Shown in pieces: positions 1 through 9,179 of a stretch of DNA of 64,000 bases; position 1 is the stretch's first letter, and the number at the start of each line of letters is the position of its first letter. Location of the stretch: contig NZ_JACCBV010000001.1 of NCBI RefSeq assembly GCF_013409785.1, positions 620,001-684,000 on the forward strand, written 5' to 3'. The notes beneath the pieces are model-generated. The model searched no databases. It was not told the DNA's origin and saw nothing but the letters and a program-made list of their open reading frames with translations. The translations under genes were made by a program, and so were the position numbers. The DNA is from Microbacterium immunditiarum. Lineage in GTDB: Bacteria > Actinomycetota > Actinomycetes > Actinomycetales > Microbacteriaceae.

Positions 1-2
1 CG

Positions 3-1211
3 GTCGATCCGGATGCCCCGGTGCTCCCGACCCTCGACGAGCTGCTCGACGTCGGCGCTTCGCGCGCGAACGTCTACTGGCCCGCGACCGGCACCGCGAG
101 CGCGGCTGTCGTGGACGCACTCTCCGCGCTGGGCTCCGAGGAGGACCCGGCTCTCACGATCCTGTCCTCCGGCGACACGGCCGCGGGGCGCAGTGGCGGA
201 ACGGTGACCGCCCACGGGGCATCCGGCGATGCCGAGCTGCTGGTCTACGACGCCGACGTCTCCGCCGCCCTGGACTCCGCTTCGTCGTTCGACGGCACAG
301 CCGGTCGCGGCGCCCCGCTCACCGCTGCGACGGCGTACCTCACCTTCGCGATGGCGGAGTCGGCCGGCGCGTCGATCCTCGTGACGCTCGACCGCGGCGC
401 CGACCGCTCGCACACCGCCATCCGCGCCGCGATCCACGCCGCAGCCGATGCGCCGCGCGCGGCCGAGGCGTCTCTCGCACTCCTCACCGCCGGGTCTGCT
501 CGCCCCGCGCAGCTCACCGACGCCGAACCCGACCAGGCCCGCACCGACGCGGTGTCCGCGCTGACGGCCGACGAGAGCGCGATCGCGCGCTTCGCGACGA
601 TCCTCGACGACCCGGCTCTGCTCACGGGTCCGCAGCGCGCCGAGCTGCTCCAGCTCCTCGGCAACGGGTGGCTCCCCGACCCGACGTCGTGGCAGACAGC
701 GCTCGCCGACAATCGCGAGCAGACGCGCGCACGACTCGACTCGGTCGGGATCCTTCCGCCCAGCACGATCCAGCTCTTCGCGTACGGCGCGGGTGTGCCC
801 GTGTGGGTCCGCAACGAGCTCCCGTACCCGGTGAACGTCGTGCTCTACGCGTCGCCCGACGACCTGCGCCTCGACGTGCAGGAGGCGACGCAGGTCACCG
901 CGAGCGCCGCGAGCAACACCCGCGTCGAGGTGCCGGTGCAGGCGCGCGTCGGCAGCGGCGAGGTCACGGTCGAGCTCCAGTTGCGCAGCCGCACGTTCGA
1001 GCAGATCGGCGACCCGCAGTCCGCCGACGTGTGGGTGCGCGCGGAATGGGAGACGGTCGGAACGGTCGCGCTGGGCGTCGTCGTGGCGGCGCTCCTCGGC
1101 CTGGGTGTCGTGCGCACGGTCCTTCGGGCACGGCAGAGAAGGGCGGATGCCGCGGCCCGCACCTCTCGCGACGCATCCGGTCCGCGGAATGAGGACGGGG
1201 CCGGGTCGTGA
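3..1211 (+). CDS. C-terminal part of DUF6049-type membrane protein (5' truncated by window)
   Basis: The frame is open from the first full codon of the window, so the start lies upstream. About 400 residues are visible: an extracytoplasmic, Ala/Asp-rich region followed near the end by one hydrophobic helix (starting VALGVVVAALLG) and a short Arg-rich cytoplasmic tail. This fits the large single-pass protein encoded next to murJ in actinobacteria (Rv3909 position in M. tuberculosis; DUF6049 family). Its stop overlaps the murJ GTG by 4 bp (GTGA), which implies translational coupling. No enzymatic motif is visible. A role with the lipid II flippase is inferred from linkage only. Confidence 0.75.
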   Translation, partial: VDPDAPVLPTLDELLDVGASRANVYWPATGTASAAVVDALSALGSEEDPALTILSSGDTAAGRSGGTVTAHGASGDAELLVYDADVSAALDSASSFDGTAGRGAPLTAATAYLTFAMAESAGASILVTLDRGADRSHTAIRAAIHAAADAPRAAEASLALLTAGSARPAQLTDAEPDQARTDAVSALTADESAIARFATILDDPALLTGPQRAELLQLLGNGWLPDPTSWQTALADNREQTRARLDSVGILPPSTIQLFAYGAGVPVWVRNELPYPVNVVLYASPDDLRLDVQEATQVTASAASNTRVEVPVQARVGSGEVTVELQLRSRTFEQIGDPQSADVWVRAEWETVGTVALGVVVAALLGLGVVRTVLRARQRRADAAARTSRDASGPRNEDGAGS

Positions 1212-2800
1212 GCGGAATCGGTCGCGCAAGCGCGCTCATCGGCGCCGGAACCGTCGTCTCGCGATTGACGGGCTTCCTGCGGGCGATCGTGCTCGTCTCG
1301 GCGATCGGCGCGGTGACCGGTGCCGGGAACGCGTTCGCGATCGCCAACCAGCTGCCGAACAACATCTACGCGATCGTGTCGACGGGTCTGCTGACGGCGA
1401 TCGTCGTTCCGCAGATCGTCAAGGCGGCGGCCCACGATGACGGCGGTCGGGCATTCATCTCGAAGCTCTTCACGCTCGGCACGGTCACGCTCCTCGCGGT
1501 CACCGCGGTCGCGGTGGTCGCCGCCCCATGGCTCGTCCAGCTCTACGCGCCGAAGTTCCCGCCCGACCAGCAGGCTCTCGCGACCGCGTTCGCGTACTGG
1601 TGCCTGCCGCAGATCTTCTTCTACGGCCTCTACGCGCTCGTCGGCGAGTCACTCAATGCGCGACGCGTGTTCGGCCCGTTCACGTGGGCGCCGATCGTCA
1701 ACAACCTCGTCTCGATTGCCGGCTTCGTCGTCTTCATCGTGCTGTTCGGCCAGACGGAGTCGGTCACCGACTGGACACCCGCGATGATCGCCCTCCTCGG
1801 CGGCACCGCGACGCTGGGCATCGTCGTGCAGGCCGCGATCCTGCTCGTGTTCTGGCCGAAGACCGGTCTGCATGTGCGGCCCGACTTCCGCTGGCGCGGC
1901 GTCGGACTCAATCACATCGGGCGCCTCGCCGGCTGGACGTTCCTCATGGTCGTCGCCGGGCAGATCGCAGGCCTCATCCAGTCTCAAGTGCTCTCCGAAG
2001 CCGCTGAGCGCTACCCCGGCATCTTCGTGTCGCAGAACGCGTGGCTGCTGTTCATGCTCCCGTACTCGATCATCGTGCTCTCGATCGGGACGCCGTACTT
2101 CACACAGCTCAGCGAGCACGCCGCCAAGGGCCGCAGCGACGACGTGCGGGCCGACATCGGTCGGAGCATCCGCACCCTCGGCGTGTTCATCGTCATCGCG
2201 ACGTTCGCGCTGGCCGCGGCATCCGTGCCCGCCTCACGCATCTTCACCGACAGCCGCGAGCAGGCCTCGGCCGCCGCGGTCGTGCTCGTGTGCTTCCTCG
2301 TCGGGCTCATTCCGCTCGCGGTGCTGTTCGTCGTGCAGCGCACGTTCTATGCCTACAACGACACGCGCACGCCCTTCCTGTTCACGATCGTCCAGTGCGT
2401 GCTTGTGATCGCAACGGCCCTCATCGCGCAGGCGCTGCTGCCGGTGGAGTACCTGGCCGCCGGCATCGCTCTCGGGCAGTCGTTCGCGAGCATGGTGCAG
2501 GTCGTCCTCGCGACGTGGCTCCTCGAGCGGCGACTCGGGCGGATCGGCACGGCGTCGTGGATGTTCGCGCTCGGGCGCTTCACGCTCGCGGCGATCCCGG
2601 CCGCGGTGGTCGGGTGGGTCGTCTTCCTCCTGTTCGGCGGCGTCGACGGGTGGACTGCTTCGGACAAGCTCCTCGGGGCGGTCGGTGCCGCCCTCATCGG
2701 GATCGCGTCCATCGCGGTGTACATCGGGATGCTCGCCCTTCTGCGCGCCCCCGAGCTCGCGGTCGCGACGCAGGTCGTACGGCGGGTCATCCGTCGGTGA
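1208..2800 (+). CDS. murJ: Lipid II flippase MurJ (MviN)
   Basis: A 530-residue polytopic membrane protein with about 14 hydrophobic segments. The N-terminus (RASALIGAGTVVSRLTGFLR) is the hallmark of the MviN/MurJ family. MurJ moves lipid-linked peptidoglycan precursor from the cytoplasmic to the outer face of the membrane. The length matches stand-alone MurJ; the long C-terminal pseudokinase tail of the mycobacterial protein is absent. Start is GTG, overlapping the upstream gene by 4 bp. The downstream gene is trxB after 155 bp; the sigM/anti-sigma pair found here in mycobacteria is missing. Confidence 0.95.
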   Translation: MSGIGRASALIGAGTVVSRLTGFLRAIVLVSAIGAVTGAGNAFAIANQLPNNIYAIVSTGLLTAIVVPQIVKAAAHDDGGRAFISKLFTLGTVTLLAVTAVAVVAAPWLVQLYAPKFPPDQQALATAFAYWCLPQIFFYGLYALVGESLNARRVFGPFTWAPIVNNLVSIAGFVVFIVLFGQTESVTDWTPAMIALLGGTATLGIVVQAAILLVFWPKTGLHVRPDFRWRGVGLNHIGRLAGWTFLMVVAGQIAGLIQSQVLSEAAERYPGIFVSQNAWLLFMLPYSIIVLSIGTPYFTQLSEHAAKGRSDDVRADIGRSIRTLGVFIVIATFALAAASVPASRIFTDSREQASAAAVVLVCFLVGLIPLAVLFVVQRTFYAYNDTRTPFLFTIVQCVLVIATALIAQALLPVEYLAAGIALGQSFASMVQVVLATWLLERRLGRIGTASWMFALGRFTLAAIPAAVVGWVVFLLFGGVDGWTASDKLLGAVGAALIGIASIAVYIGMLALLRAPELAVATQVVRRVIRR

Positions 2801-2834
2801 TGTCGTGCGAGGGCTGAGCGAGTCGACACCTTCC

Positions 2835-2866
2835 GGTCGCTGAGCGAGCGCGGCGAGACGAAGCGC
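2835..2866. repeat. Dispersed GC-rich repeat (family B), copy 1
   Basis: A 32-bp sequence beginning GGTCGCTGAGCGAGCG and ending GAGACGAAGCGC recurs at 49383-49414 with one mismatch. A short inverted repeat, GACGAA (2857-2862) and TTCGTC (2871-2876), overlaps its right end, so it can fold. It occupies the murJ-trxB spacer. Confidence 0.7.
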
Positions 2867-2955
2867 GGTTTTCGTCCCGTGGAACGCCTTCAGGGACGTG
2901 GAATGCCCCGCGGCTACCATGTGTTGAACCATCCGGAACCATGAAAGGGGCGCTC

Positions 2956-3945
2956 GTGCGTCAGGTCATCATCATCGGATCGGGGCCGGCGGGTTACACC
3001 GCAGCCATCTACGCGGCTCGGGCGAACCTCGATCCCCTCGTCGTCGCCAGCTCCGTCGAGGCCGGTGGTGAACTGATGAACACGACGGACGTCGAGAACT
3101 TCCCGGGCTTCCCGGAGGGCATCCAGGGTCCCGACCTGATGACGAAGATGCAGGAGCAGGCCGAGCGCTTCGGCGCCGAGGTCCTCTACGACGATGCGGT
3201 CGAGCTCGACCTCGACGGCGCCGTCAAGCGCGTCAAGCTCGGCTCGGGCAAGGTCGAGGAGGCCGACGCGCTGATCTTCGCGACGGGTTCCGCGCCCCGC
3301 AAGATCGGCATCGCGGGCGAGGCCCGCCTCTCCGGCCGTGGTGTGTCCTATTGCGCGACGTGCGACGGGTTCTTCTTCCGCGAGCGCGTCATCGCGGTCG
3401 TCGGCGGCGGTGACTCGGCGATGGAGGAGGCGACGTTCCTCACGAAGTTCGCATCCAAGGTCTACGTGATCCACCGCCGTGACGAGCTGCGTGCGTCGAA
3501 GATCATGCAGGAGCGTGCGTTCAAGAACGAGAAGATCGAGTTCGTCTGGAACAGCGAGGTCGTCGACATCCTCGGCGACGACGCGGTGACCGGTCTTGTG
3601 CTGCGCAACACGGTCGACGGCTCGACCTCTGAGCTCGCGCTCGACGGCGTGTTCGTCGCGATCGGAAACGACCCGCGCGTCCACCTCGTGCACGGCAAGC
3701 TCGACCTCACACCCGAGGGCACCGTGTGGGTCGACGGCCGTTCGTCGCGCACGTCGGTTCCGGGTGTGTTCGCCGCCGGAGACGTCATCGACCCCACCTA
3801 CCGCCAGGCGGTCACTGCGGCCGGCAGCGGCACGGTCGCGGCGCTGGACGTGGAGCACTACCTCGCCGCGCTCGGCGAGGCCGGCGAGCCCGACGTTCAC
3901 GGCGACCAGATCGAGAACCTCGCCGGGGCCGACGCGACGGTCTGA
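2956..3945 (+). CDS. trxB: Thioredoxin-disulfide reductase
   Basis: FAD/NADPH-dependent enzyme that reduces thioredoxin. N-terminal FAD-binding GSGPAGYTAA (residues about 8-17), redox-active CATC at Cys133/Cys136, NADPH-binding GGGDSA shortly after, and a C-terminal FAD motif ending FAAGDV. I place the start at GTG 2956 because AGGGG at 2946-2950 sits 5 bp upstream and the protein then begins MRQVIIIGSG; an in-frame ATG at 2941 would add five residues but lacks a ribosome-binding site. 329 residues, usual for bacterial TrxB. trxA follows after 92 bp. Confidence 0.96.
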   Translation: MRQVIIIGSGPAGYTAAIYAARANLDPLVVASSVEAGGELMNTTDVENFPGFPEGIQGPDLMTKMQEQAERFGAEVLYDDAVELDLDGAVKRVKLGSGKVEEADALIFATGSAPRKIGIAGEARLSGRGVSYCATCDGFFFRERVIAVVGGGDSAMEEATFLTKFASKVYVIHRRDELRASKIMQERAFKNEKIEFVWNSEVVDILGDDAVTGLVLRNTVDGSTSELALDGVFVAIGNDPRVHLVHGKLDLTPEGTVWVDGRSSRTSVPGVFAAGDVIDPTYRQAVTAAGSGTVAALDVEHYLAALGEAGEPDVHGDQIENLAGADATV

Positions 3946-4037
3946 CCCCGAACTCGCCGCGCTGAGCTCGTGCGCCGGAACAATCCGGATACGACGCGCG
4001 TTATCCCCCATACAGACTTCCGACTGAAGGAGAGAAG

Positions 4038-4361
4038 ATGACCGCCAAGGCGACGACGTCCGCGACGTGGGAGCAGGACGTGCTTCAGGCCGAGGGCCCC
4101 GTGCTCGTGGACTTCTGGGCCGAGTGGTGTGGCCCGTGTCGCATGGTGTCGCCCGTCCTGGACGAGATCCAGTCCGAGCACCCCGACAAGATCACGATCC
4201 TCAAGCTCAACGTCGACGAGAACCCCGACCTGGCGATGAAGTACCGGATCACCTCGATCCCCGCCATGAAGGTGTTCGAGGGCGGTGAGGTCAAGACCAC
4301 GATCATCGGCGCCAAGCCGAAGTTCGCGCTCGAGCAGGACCTCGCGGAGTTCATCGGCTGA
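4038..4361 (+). CDS. trxA: Thioredoxin
   Basis: 107-residue cytosolic thioredoxin with the canonical active site WCGPC (Cys31, Cys34) and the cis-proline segment SIPAMKVF. It passes electrons from TrxB to ribonucleotide reductase and other disulfide targets. A strong ribosome-binding site (GGAGAG) precedes the ATG, and the gene is followed at once by a perfect hairpin terminator, so trxB-trxA probably form one unit. In mycobacteria cwlM follows trxC here; it is not present in this window. Confidence 0.97.
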   Translation: MTAKATTSATWEQDVLQAEGPVLVDFWAEWCGPCRMVSPVLDEIQSEHPDKITILKLNVDENPDLAMKYRITSIPAMKVFEGGEVKTTIIGAKPKFALEQDLAEFIG

Positions 4362-4386
4362 GACTCTCCGGTCGCAGAGATCACTC

Positions 4387-4416
4387 GCCCCGGTCAGCGT
4401 TCACGCTGGCCGGGGC
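4387..4416 (+). terminator. Rho-independent terminator of trxA
   Basis: A 13-bp stem (4387-4399 with 4404-4416, one G-T pair) closes on a TTCA loop and is followed by TTTC. It lies 25 bp after the trxA stop. Confidence 0.85.
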
Positions 4417-4458
4417 TTTCGTCTGCCTGCGCGGATGCCTCGAGCAGCGTCGGCGGCG

Positions 4459-4806
4459 TCAGGGGGCGTCGGCGCGGACCGTCGCGTCCCATCGGCGCGG
4501 CGCGCCGGTGTCACCGAGAAGCCGCCACACGGCGCGCGTCAGCGGCGGATAGTCCAGTGCGATCTGCCTCAGCACGCGGTAGTGCCGTGACGCGTTGGGC
4601 CTCGCGCCGCCGTTCGCGGCGATGTTCTCGGCGCGCAGCATCAGCACCACGAGCTCGTCGACGGTCGGCAGGTCTTCCATGAAGTCCCACGGGTCTTCGC
4701 CGGCACGGAGCCGCTCGTCGACGAGGACGGACAGCTCATCGGATGCTTCGGCACGGAGCAGTTCGAGACTCGCCCGCTTGCGCGGCGTCTGCTCGTGCGT
4801 CGTCAT
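4459..4806 (-). CDS. Conserved hypothetical protein
   Basis: 115 residues, charged, predicted soluble and mostly helical; starts MTTHEQTPRKRASLELL. I do not recognise a domain. It ends towards trxA and lies upstream of parB on the same strand, the position of Rv3916c in M. tuberculosis, but similarity to that protein was not tested. Codon use looks like the neighbours (high GC at third positions), so it is probably a real gene. Confidence 0.7.
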   Translation of the reverse strand: MTTHEQTPRKRASLELLRAEASDELSVLVDERLRAGEDPWDFMEDLPTVDELVVLMLRAENIAANGGARPNASRHYRVLRQIALDYPPLTRAVWRLLGDTGAPRRWDATVRADAP

Positions 4807-4918
4807 TGGTCAAGCGTAAGCGCTCGCGGCGACGTTGCGGCCGGCGTCGGTGTGTCGCGGTCGAAGGCTCGGTCCTGTCGCCTTCCGTCGTCGCCGCGGT
4901 GGGCGGTGACGGCTTCCG

Positions 4919-5878
4919 CTAGAGCGCCCCGTACTCCGACTCGCCGAGTTCCGCCAGGATCCGATTCAGATCCTGGATGCTGGCGAAATCAATGTTGATC
5001 TGGCCTTTTCTTGCGCTGAGCGAGATTCGGACGCGAGTGTTGAGCCGATCGCCGAGGCGAGCGGCGACTTCGTTCAAGTGAGCCTGGCGGCTTCCGGCCT
5101 GTGGTTTCGGGATGCGCCGGGTTCCGGCATCCGAACTCTTGGCGGCGACCTCCGCAGCACGCACCGAGAGGTCCTCGTTCACGATCTTGTCGGCCAGCCG
5201 CTGCATGTCCTCTGGGGATTCCAGCGACAGGATCGCACGCGCGTGACCGGCGCTCAGCACACCGGCGGCCACGCGCTGCTGAACGGGCATCGGGAGCTTG
5301 AGGAGACGGATCGTGTTGCTGATCTGCGGGCGGGAGCGTCCGATGCGGCTTGCCAGCTCTTCCTGCGTGATGCCGAAGTCCTCGAGGAGCTGCTGGTACG
5401 CGGACGCCTCCTCCAGCGGGTTCAGCTGGGAGCGGTGCAGGTTCTCGAGCAGCGCGTCGCGCAGGAGGTGCTCGTCGGCCGTATCGCGGATGACCGCCGG
5501 GATCTCGTCGAGTCCCGCTTCGCGCGCGGCGCGAGTGCGGCGCTCGCCCATGATGAGCTCGTACGTGCCGTCGCCCTTGTCGCGCACGACGACCGGCTGC
5601 AGCACACCGAACTCGCGCACGCTGTGGACGAGTTCCGCCAGGTCGTCGGGGTCGAAGTGGGTGCGCGGCTGGCGGGGGTTCGGAACGATCGCCTCCGGGG
5701 CGATGTGCACCAGGCGGGCGCCCGGAACATCGACCAGCTCCTCCAGCTCCGCCGGCGACGGCACGTCGTCCTCTGCGACTGTCCGCGGAAAGAACACGTC
5801 ACTCGGACGCACCTCGGTCGGCTCTGCTGTCGGGATGAGGGCGCCGATCCCGCGACCCAGACCAGTGCGCTTTGCCAT
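4919..5878 (-). CDS. parB: Chromosome partitioning protein ParB
   Basis: 319-residue centromere-binding CTPase. N-terminal ParB/Srx domain with the nucleotide-binding GERR motif (ELIMGERRTRAAREAG), then a helix-turn-helix (TQEELASRIGRSRPQISN) that reads parS, and a C-terminal dimerisation domain. It loads on the parS sites annotated between 6.9 and 11.3 kb, spreads, and is pulled by ParA. The ATG overlaps the parA stop by one base (TGATG), so the two are translated together. Confidence 0.97.
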   Translation of the reverse strand: MAKRTGLGRGIGALIPTAEPTEVRPSDVFFPRTVAEDDVPSPAELEELVDVPGARLVHIAPEAIVPNPRQPRTHFDPDDLAELVHSVREFGVLQPVVVRDKGDGTYELIMGERRTRAAREAGLDEIPAVIRDTADEHLLRDALLENLHRSQLNPLEEASAYQQLLEDFGITQEELASRIGRSRPQISNTIRLLKLPMPVQQRVAAGVLSAGHARAILSLESPEDMQRLADKIVNEDLSVRAAEVAAKSSDAGTRRIPKPQAGSRQAHLNEVAARLGDRLNTRVRISLSARKGQINIDFASIQDLNRILAELGESEYGAL

Positions 5879-7971
5879 CAGGCGCCTCCCTCACTCAGGA
5901 CGTGCTCGTTCTCATCGACGACCGCCTCGGCGCCGTCGATGTTCTCGCCGCCGGTGGCGGCTTCACTCGGGACGGCGTTGGGCGTGAAGCCGCCACGCAG
6001 TCCAGTCTCTCCGCGCGCGACGATCTCGACGGCTGCCTCACGGTACGCCACCGCTCCCGCGGATTGCGCGTCGTATGCGATGACCGTCTGACCGAAGCTC
6101 GGCGCCTCCGAAACACGCACGGAGCGCGGAATCACGCTGTTCAGCACCTCGTTGGGAAAATGCGCTCGCACTTCTTCAGCGACCTGCTGAGAGAGCCGGG
6201 TGCGCCCGTCGTACATCGTCAGCAGAATCGTCGTGAGACGCAGCTCAGGGTTCAGGTGCTTCTGGATCATCCGGACGGTGGCGAGCAGCTGGCTGAGGCC
6301 CTCAAGCGCGTAGTACTCGCACTGAATCGGAAGCAGGACCTCCTGCGCGGCGGTGAACGCGTTGATCGTCAGGAGGCCGAGAGACGGCGGGCAGTCGATG
6401 AGCACGAAGTCGAGGCGCTCCGTCGACGAGGCGAGGTAATCGTCGAGCGCGGTGCGCAGGCGGTGCTCGCGAGCGACCTGGGACACCAACTCGATCTCGG
6501 CGCCGGCGAGATGGATCGTGCTGGGGGCACAGAGCAGGTTCGGCGACTCGGGGCTGACCTGGATGATGTCGGCCAGTGGGAACTCGTCGATCAGCACGTC
6601 GTACACGCTCGGAGTCTCCGCCGTGTGCGGCACGTTCAGGGCGGTGGATGCGTTCCCCTGGGGGTCGAGGTCGATGACGAGCACGCGCGCGCCCAGGTCG
6701 GCGAGCGCCGCAGCGATGTTCACCGAGGTCGTCGTCTTGCCGACGCCGCCCTTCTGGTTCGAGATGGTGAGGACACGCGTCTTGTGGCCGCTCAGATCAA
6801 GCGAAACGTCGTCGAGAACGCGGCGGCGTGCCGTCAGATCGGCGAGTTCGCGAGCCAGTGGGGTGTCTTCATCGTCGATGGAGAAGGATGCCGCGGCGTC
6901 GGCGTCCTCGGGTGGTTTCACGTGAAACACCTCTTCTTCGCGCTCATCCATGGCCGCCTTCCACTCTAGCCGCCACTCATGAGCCGCCCATCCAGAAACC
7001 GCGGCGTCAGCCCGATCTTCACCGTCGACTTCTTCGGAAACCGCGTCTTCCCCGTCAGCCTCGACGTCTCGAAGATCGGTGGCGCGTGGAACGTCTTCTT
7101 CGATGCTGTTGGAGGGCGACTCCTCGCCTTCGGGGGTGCTGATGGAGTCGTCGTCGTGAGAGTCGACCTGTGCGGCAGCCGCGGTCGATTCGCCGAGCGA
7201 CGGGGGGACCGCGGCGCTTTCGTCGTCGGTTGTTGAGAGAGTCGTCGAGGGCGCCGGACCGTCACCCTCGGATGGCTGTCGGGGCGAAGTGGGCTCCCCC
7301 GCGCCGGCTCGCCCATCGCCCTGCGTCGCCTGGTCCGCCCGTCTCTCGGAGGCCGGGTCGTCGCCGGGGACATCGAAGTTCTCCGCGTCGGAGCGCGCGC
7401 CTCCGTACGGGTCCACCGCAGTCGGTGTCGGGGCCTCTTCTCTCACGCTCGCGTCCGCCGCCGTCGAAGCGGACTCCTGGTCGACCGTGTCAGCGTCATC
7501 GTCGGCACTGACGGTGCCATCGGCGGGGCCGGACGGAGCCGCCGTGCGTCCTTGCTCCTCGCTGGATGCCGCGCCCGCGCCCACAACGGGCGCCTCGTCC
7601 GAGTGCGAGGCGTCGCCGGCTGACTCCGTGCCGTTGGCGGCGTCGGTCGGTGTGGGTGGACGAAGCTGCTGTCCGCTCGGCTCCGCCGCACGGTCGGCGG
7701 CGGACGACGCATCCGGGCGACGCTGCTCATGCGGTCCGGCCTCATCACCGACCACGGGGGCGTCGGCCAAGAGCGCGTCCTCGCTCGACGACGGCTCGTC
7801 GACAGCTGATCGCTCGAACGATGGCGGATGCTCCGCTTCTGTCACTGGTTGGGGCGTCAGCGGTTGACTATCCGCGGCCGGCGGTGTGCGTTCAGGGTTC
7901 GTCTTCTTCGCTCCAACACCGAAGAGCCGCAGTATCGAGGCCCACAATCCTCGTTTCACGTGAAACATCAC
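5878..7971 (-). CDS. parA: Chromosome partitioning ATPase ParA with long acidic N-terminal extension
   Basis: The C-terminal ~300 residues are a typical ParA: deviant Walker A KGGVGKTTT, then DLDPQGNAST and DCPPSLG. Upstream of this the frame stays open for about 395 more residues, mostly Asp/Glu/Ser/Ala/Pro, low-complexity and probably disordered. Two starts are possible. ATG 7971 gives 697 residues, but this ATG is part of a parS site. ATG 6951 gives 357 residues, is preceded by GGAAGG 5 bp upstream and resembles the usual length. The upstream segment has first-codon-position G bias, which argues for coding, yet its third-position GC is lower than in the core. I list the long form; the short form is a serious alternative. 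Confidence 0.8.
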   Translation of the reverse strand: MMFHVKRGLWASILRLFGVGAKKTNPERTPPAADSQPLTPQPVTEAEHPPSFERSAVDEPSSSEDALLADAPVVGDEAGPHEQRRPDASSAADRAAEPSGQQLRPPTPTDAANGTESAGDASHSDEAPVVGAGAASSEEQGRTAAPSGPADGTVSADDDADTVDQESASTAADASVREEAPTPTAVDPYGGARSDAENFDVPGDDPASERRADQATQGDGRAGAGEPTSPRQPSEGDGPAPSTTLSTTDDESAAVPPSLGESTAAAAQVDSHDDDSISTPEGEESPSNSIEEDVPRATDLRDVEADGEDAVSEEVDGEDRADAAVSGWAAHEWRLEWKAAMDEREEEVFHVKPPEDADAAASFSIDDEDTPLARELADLTARRRVLDDVSLDLSGHKTRVLTISNQKGGVGKTTTSVNIAAALADLGARVLVIDLDPQGNASTALNVPHTAETPSVYDVLIDEFPLADIIQVSPESPNLLCAPSTIHLAGAEIELVSQVAREHRLRTALDDYLASSTERLDFVLIDCPPSLGLLTINAFTAAQEVLLPIQCEYYALEGLSQLLATVRMIQKHLNPELRLTTILLTMYDGRTRLSQQVAEEVRAHFPNEVLNSVIPRSVRVSEAPSFGQTVIAYDAQSAGAVAYREAAVEIVARGETGLRGGFTPNAVPSEAATGGENIDGAEAVVDENEHVLSEGGA
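6915..6928. other. parS site 1 (inside parA)
   Basis: Perfect 14-bp palindrome GTTTCACGTGAAAC, the ParB-binding centromere consensus. It lies inside the parA reading frame and encodes FHVK there, just downstream of the internal start at 6951. Confidence 0.92.
7953..7966. other. parS site 2 (at long parA start)
   Basis: Perfect GTTTCACGTGAAAC. The upstream-most parA ATG (7971) lies next to it, so the long protein would begin MMFHVKR; the start codon may be a by-product of the site. Confidence 0.92.
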
Positions 7972-8697
7972 CTCTCAGCGCCTTTGTGGATCTCGATGCC
8001 GGTCGCGTCGTCGCGGCGGCCCTCGATCAGACTAGCCACGCCGGGGCTCCACTCCCCTCGCATGACACCCCTCTATACGCAGTCCGGTCTGGGAGACGAA
8101 GGATCGGCAGTGTGCTCCGCGGCGGCGGCGAAGTGGGTCGAGTTCGACGGATCCGCGTCGTCCGTCGATTCGAGGCGGTGCGTCTTGCGATTCGGCGACT
8201 GGCCGCGGAGTGGCAGCCCTCCACCCGGTTCGGGGCACCACGTCCGCGTGCCGGCCGGACCCTCACCGTGATCCCGACGCGAACCGACGCGGACCCGCGG
8301 TCGATTGCGATTGAGCGGGCCGGAAGCATCCGGATCACGACCCCCGCTGCGCCCCGACTCGCAGCGGGTGGTCACGTCGCCAGACTCGCCGAATCCGACG
8401 CGTCCCGCTCAGCTACGTAACCCCGTTTTTCACCCCGACCCTGCTCAGCGGCGCCGTTGGTTGCGCCCACACTCCGTGAGAGCCTCAGTCCACTCTGCGA
8501 CGTCTACGGAGCGGGCGGAGTGACCTCCGAGGCAGGCGGCGTGATCGGAGCTCGGCGGTCGGTCGGGTGCGCGTGCGCGGGCAGCGGCAATTCCAATGCT
8601 CTCGCGTAGGTGCCGGAGGGTGACCCTCGTTGGGTTCCTCCGCGACGAGTGTCGGCGATCGCCCCTTCAGCAGCATCTACGTCCCGCGCCGTGGACC

Positions 8698-8711
8698 GTT
8701 TCACGTGAAAC
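8698..8711. other. parS site 3
   Basis: Perfect GTTTCACGTGAAAC in the parA-rsmG gap; 745 bp from site 2. Confidence 0.92.
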
Positions 8712-8930
8712 ATCCCTCATGGCGGCTCTGCGCCGAGATCGGTCGACGGGACGAGGAACGCCCCTGGACCGCCCGACCCGTGACAGGCGGCGCGGATGGG
8801 CTCGGGACCCGCGCTGCCCGACTTACACGCCAGCGTCCGGCACGCTGAGCAGGACTCGGCAGTTCAAGGAGAGAGCCCAGATGGCACTTCCTCTCGAGCA
8901 GACTCCGCATTCGCGGCTGGGACTCCTGCC

Positions 8931-8944
8931 GTTTCACGTGAAAC
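8931..8944. other. parS site 4
   Basis: Perfect GTTTCACGTGAAAC, 233 bp from site 3. Confidence 0.92.
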
Positions 8945-9165
8945 ATGCGCCCCTTGCGCCGCGAGGCGGCCTCGGCTGCGGGGGAGGAACCTGTTCGCGA
9001 CTGCCAGAGTCGCAAACGGGCGAGGCGACGGGTGAGATCGGCACGCGCGGTGGCCTGTCTGTGGGACAGCGCGAAGGGCCCGAGAGGTGATGGCTGTTCA
9101 GAGGACGAGCCGCGTGCCGGTCCCCCCGAGCGGCATCCGGGTTCGTCACCGTCGACGCGTCCGCC

Positions 9166-9179
9166 GTTTCACGTGAACG
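9166..9179. other. parS-like site 5 (degenerate)
   Basis: GTTTCACGTGAACG keeps the left arm and centre but has two changes in the right arm. It is 235 bp from site 4, nearly the same step as 3 to 4, which supports a decayed or weak site. Confidence 0.6.

Noticed and set aside
6979..7236. 85-codon plus-strand frame opposite the parA extension (protein-like appearance)
   Set aside because: It mirrors the G-rich first positions of the acidic parA frame on the other strand; no ribosome-binding site or family.
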